Shown: in pieces, positions 23,808-24,245 of the stretch
Numbering within the stretch: position 1 is the first letter of the stretch
How the letters are laid out: the number at the start of each line of letters is the position of its first letter
NCBI GenBank assembly: GCA_964483985.1
Contig: CAZADS010000059.1
Coordinates: 1 to 24,245 of the forward strand
Origin: CAZADS01 sp964483985
GTDB lineage: Bacteria > Pseudomonadota > Alphaproteobacteria > Thalassobaculales > Thalassobaculaceae
Direction: 5' to 3'
DNA: 24,245 nucleotides
The notes under the pieces: generated by a model
Databases searched by the model: none
What the model was told of the DNA's origin: nothing
What the model saw: only the letters and a program-made list of their open reading frames with translations
Position numbers and translations under genes: made by a program

Positions 23808-24245
23808 ATGCGTATGGAAAATAAAGTAGCAATTGTCACTGGTGGTGCATTTGGTATGGGTAAATCAACGAGTGAAATCTTTGCTAAAGAAGGGGCAAAG
23901 GTTGTGATAGCCGATATCGAACAGGAAGCCGGTGAAGAATTAGCAGCCCAACTTGTTAGCCAGAATTTGACGGCAATGTTTCATCGGCTCGATGTTACGA
24001 ATGAAATTGACTGGGCTGCAACTGTAAAAGTTGCAGAAGATGCCTATGGAAAGCTAACTACATTGGTAAATAACGCTGGAATTTCGGGAAGTGCCGCAAA
24101 GGATCTCGACGACACGGAACTGTGGCATAAAATGATGGATATTAATTCAACCGGACCCTTCTTCGGCAAAACACACTGCGCCCCAGCAATGTTACGGGCA
24201 TATGGGGGAGCAATAGTAAATATTTCGTCTATCAGTGGGATTCTC
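23808..24245 (+). CDS. SDR family oxidoreductase, N-terminal part (runs off window)
   Basis: First 146 residues of a classical SDR. VTGGAFGMGKS carries the TGxxxGxG cofactor loop, an Asp after the second strand (IADIEQEAG) indicates NAD preference, and NNAGISG and IVNISSISG follow. The window ends before the YxxxK active site. GGAG lies six bases before ATG 23808. The 263-base gap to the divergent methyltransferase gene holds no other gene that I can see. This is the fourth SDR-superfamily gene in the window. Confidence 0.9.
   Translation, partial: MRMENKVAIVTGGAFGMGKSTSEIFAKEGAKVVIADIEQEAGEELAAQLVSQNLTAMFHRLDVTNEIDWAATVKVAEDAYGKLTTLVNNAGISGSAAKDLDDTELWHKMMDINSTGPFFGKTHCAPAMLRAYGGAIVNISSISGIL

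Overview
The window looks like chromosomal DNA of an AT-rich alphaproteobacterium, probably planktonic. The lineage call rests on small alphaproteobacterial family genes (DUF2794, DUF3126, a short CxC/CxxC zinc-ribbon protein) and on purF followed by a YciK-like SDR next to a TPR protein-bamB-der operon. The marine call is weaker: it rests on base composition and on a Cys-rich protein that I recall resembling marine T4-like phage proteins. No tRNA, rRNA, CRISPR array, transposase or integrase was seen.

Region 1 (1-5.4 kb) is housekeeping. The 3' part of purF and a YciK-like SDR on + converge with a minus-strand operon that reads TPR/YfgM-like membrane protein, BamB lipoprotein, Der GTPase, then a small unknown protein. 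Region 2 (5.8-7.6 kb) is a run of small + strand genes: DUF2794, zinc ribbon, a PilZ domain protein, and a two-helix membrane protein overlapping the PilZ gene. Region 3 (7.7-12.8 kb) is metabolic: an SDR, a luciferase-like flavin monooxygenase, both E1 subunits of a thiamine-diphosphate 2-oxoacid dehydrogenase (no E2 or E3 in the window), and a nucleoside hydrolase. DUF3126 follows.

Region 4 (13.3-16.4 kb) holds two exported proteins of unknown function. The 749-residue one carries exact 9-residue and then 8-residue tandem repeats. The 231-residue one is Cys-rich. Both begin their predicted mature part with nearly the same DSNTV...TVVT motif.

Region 5 (16.8-24.2 kb) looks catabolic. A minus-strand operon encodes an ABM-type monooxygenase and two tandem copies of a double-VOC-domain protein. 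One copy is a single 311-residue ORF; the other is collinear but interrupted by one in-frame TAG. A divergent NAD-dependent epimerase, an OYE/dienoyl-CoA-reductase-type flavoprotein, a methyltransferase and a truncated SDR complete the window.

The most notable observations are the amber-split VOC paralog and the repeat-rich secreted pair. Functions come from motif reading only; no search was run.
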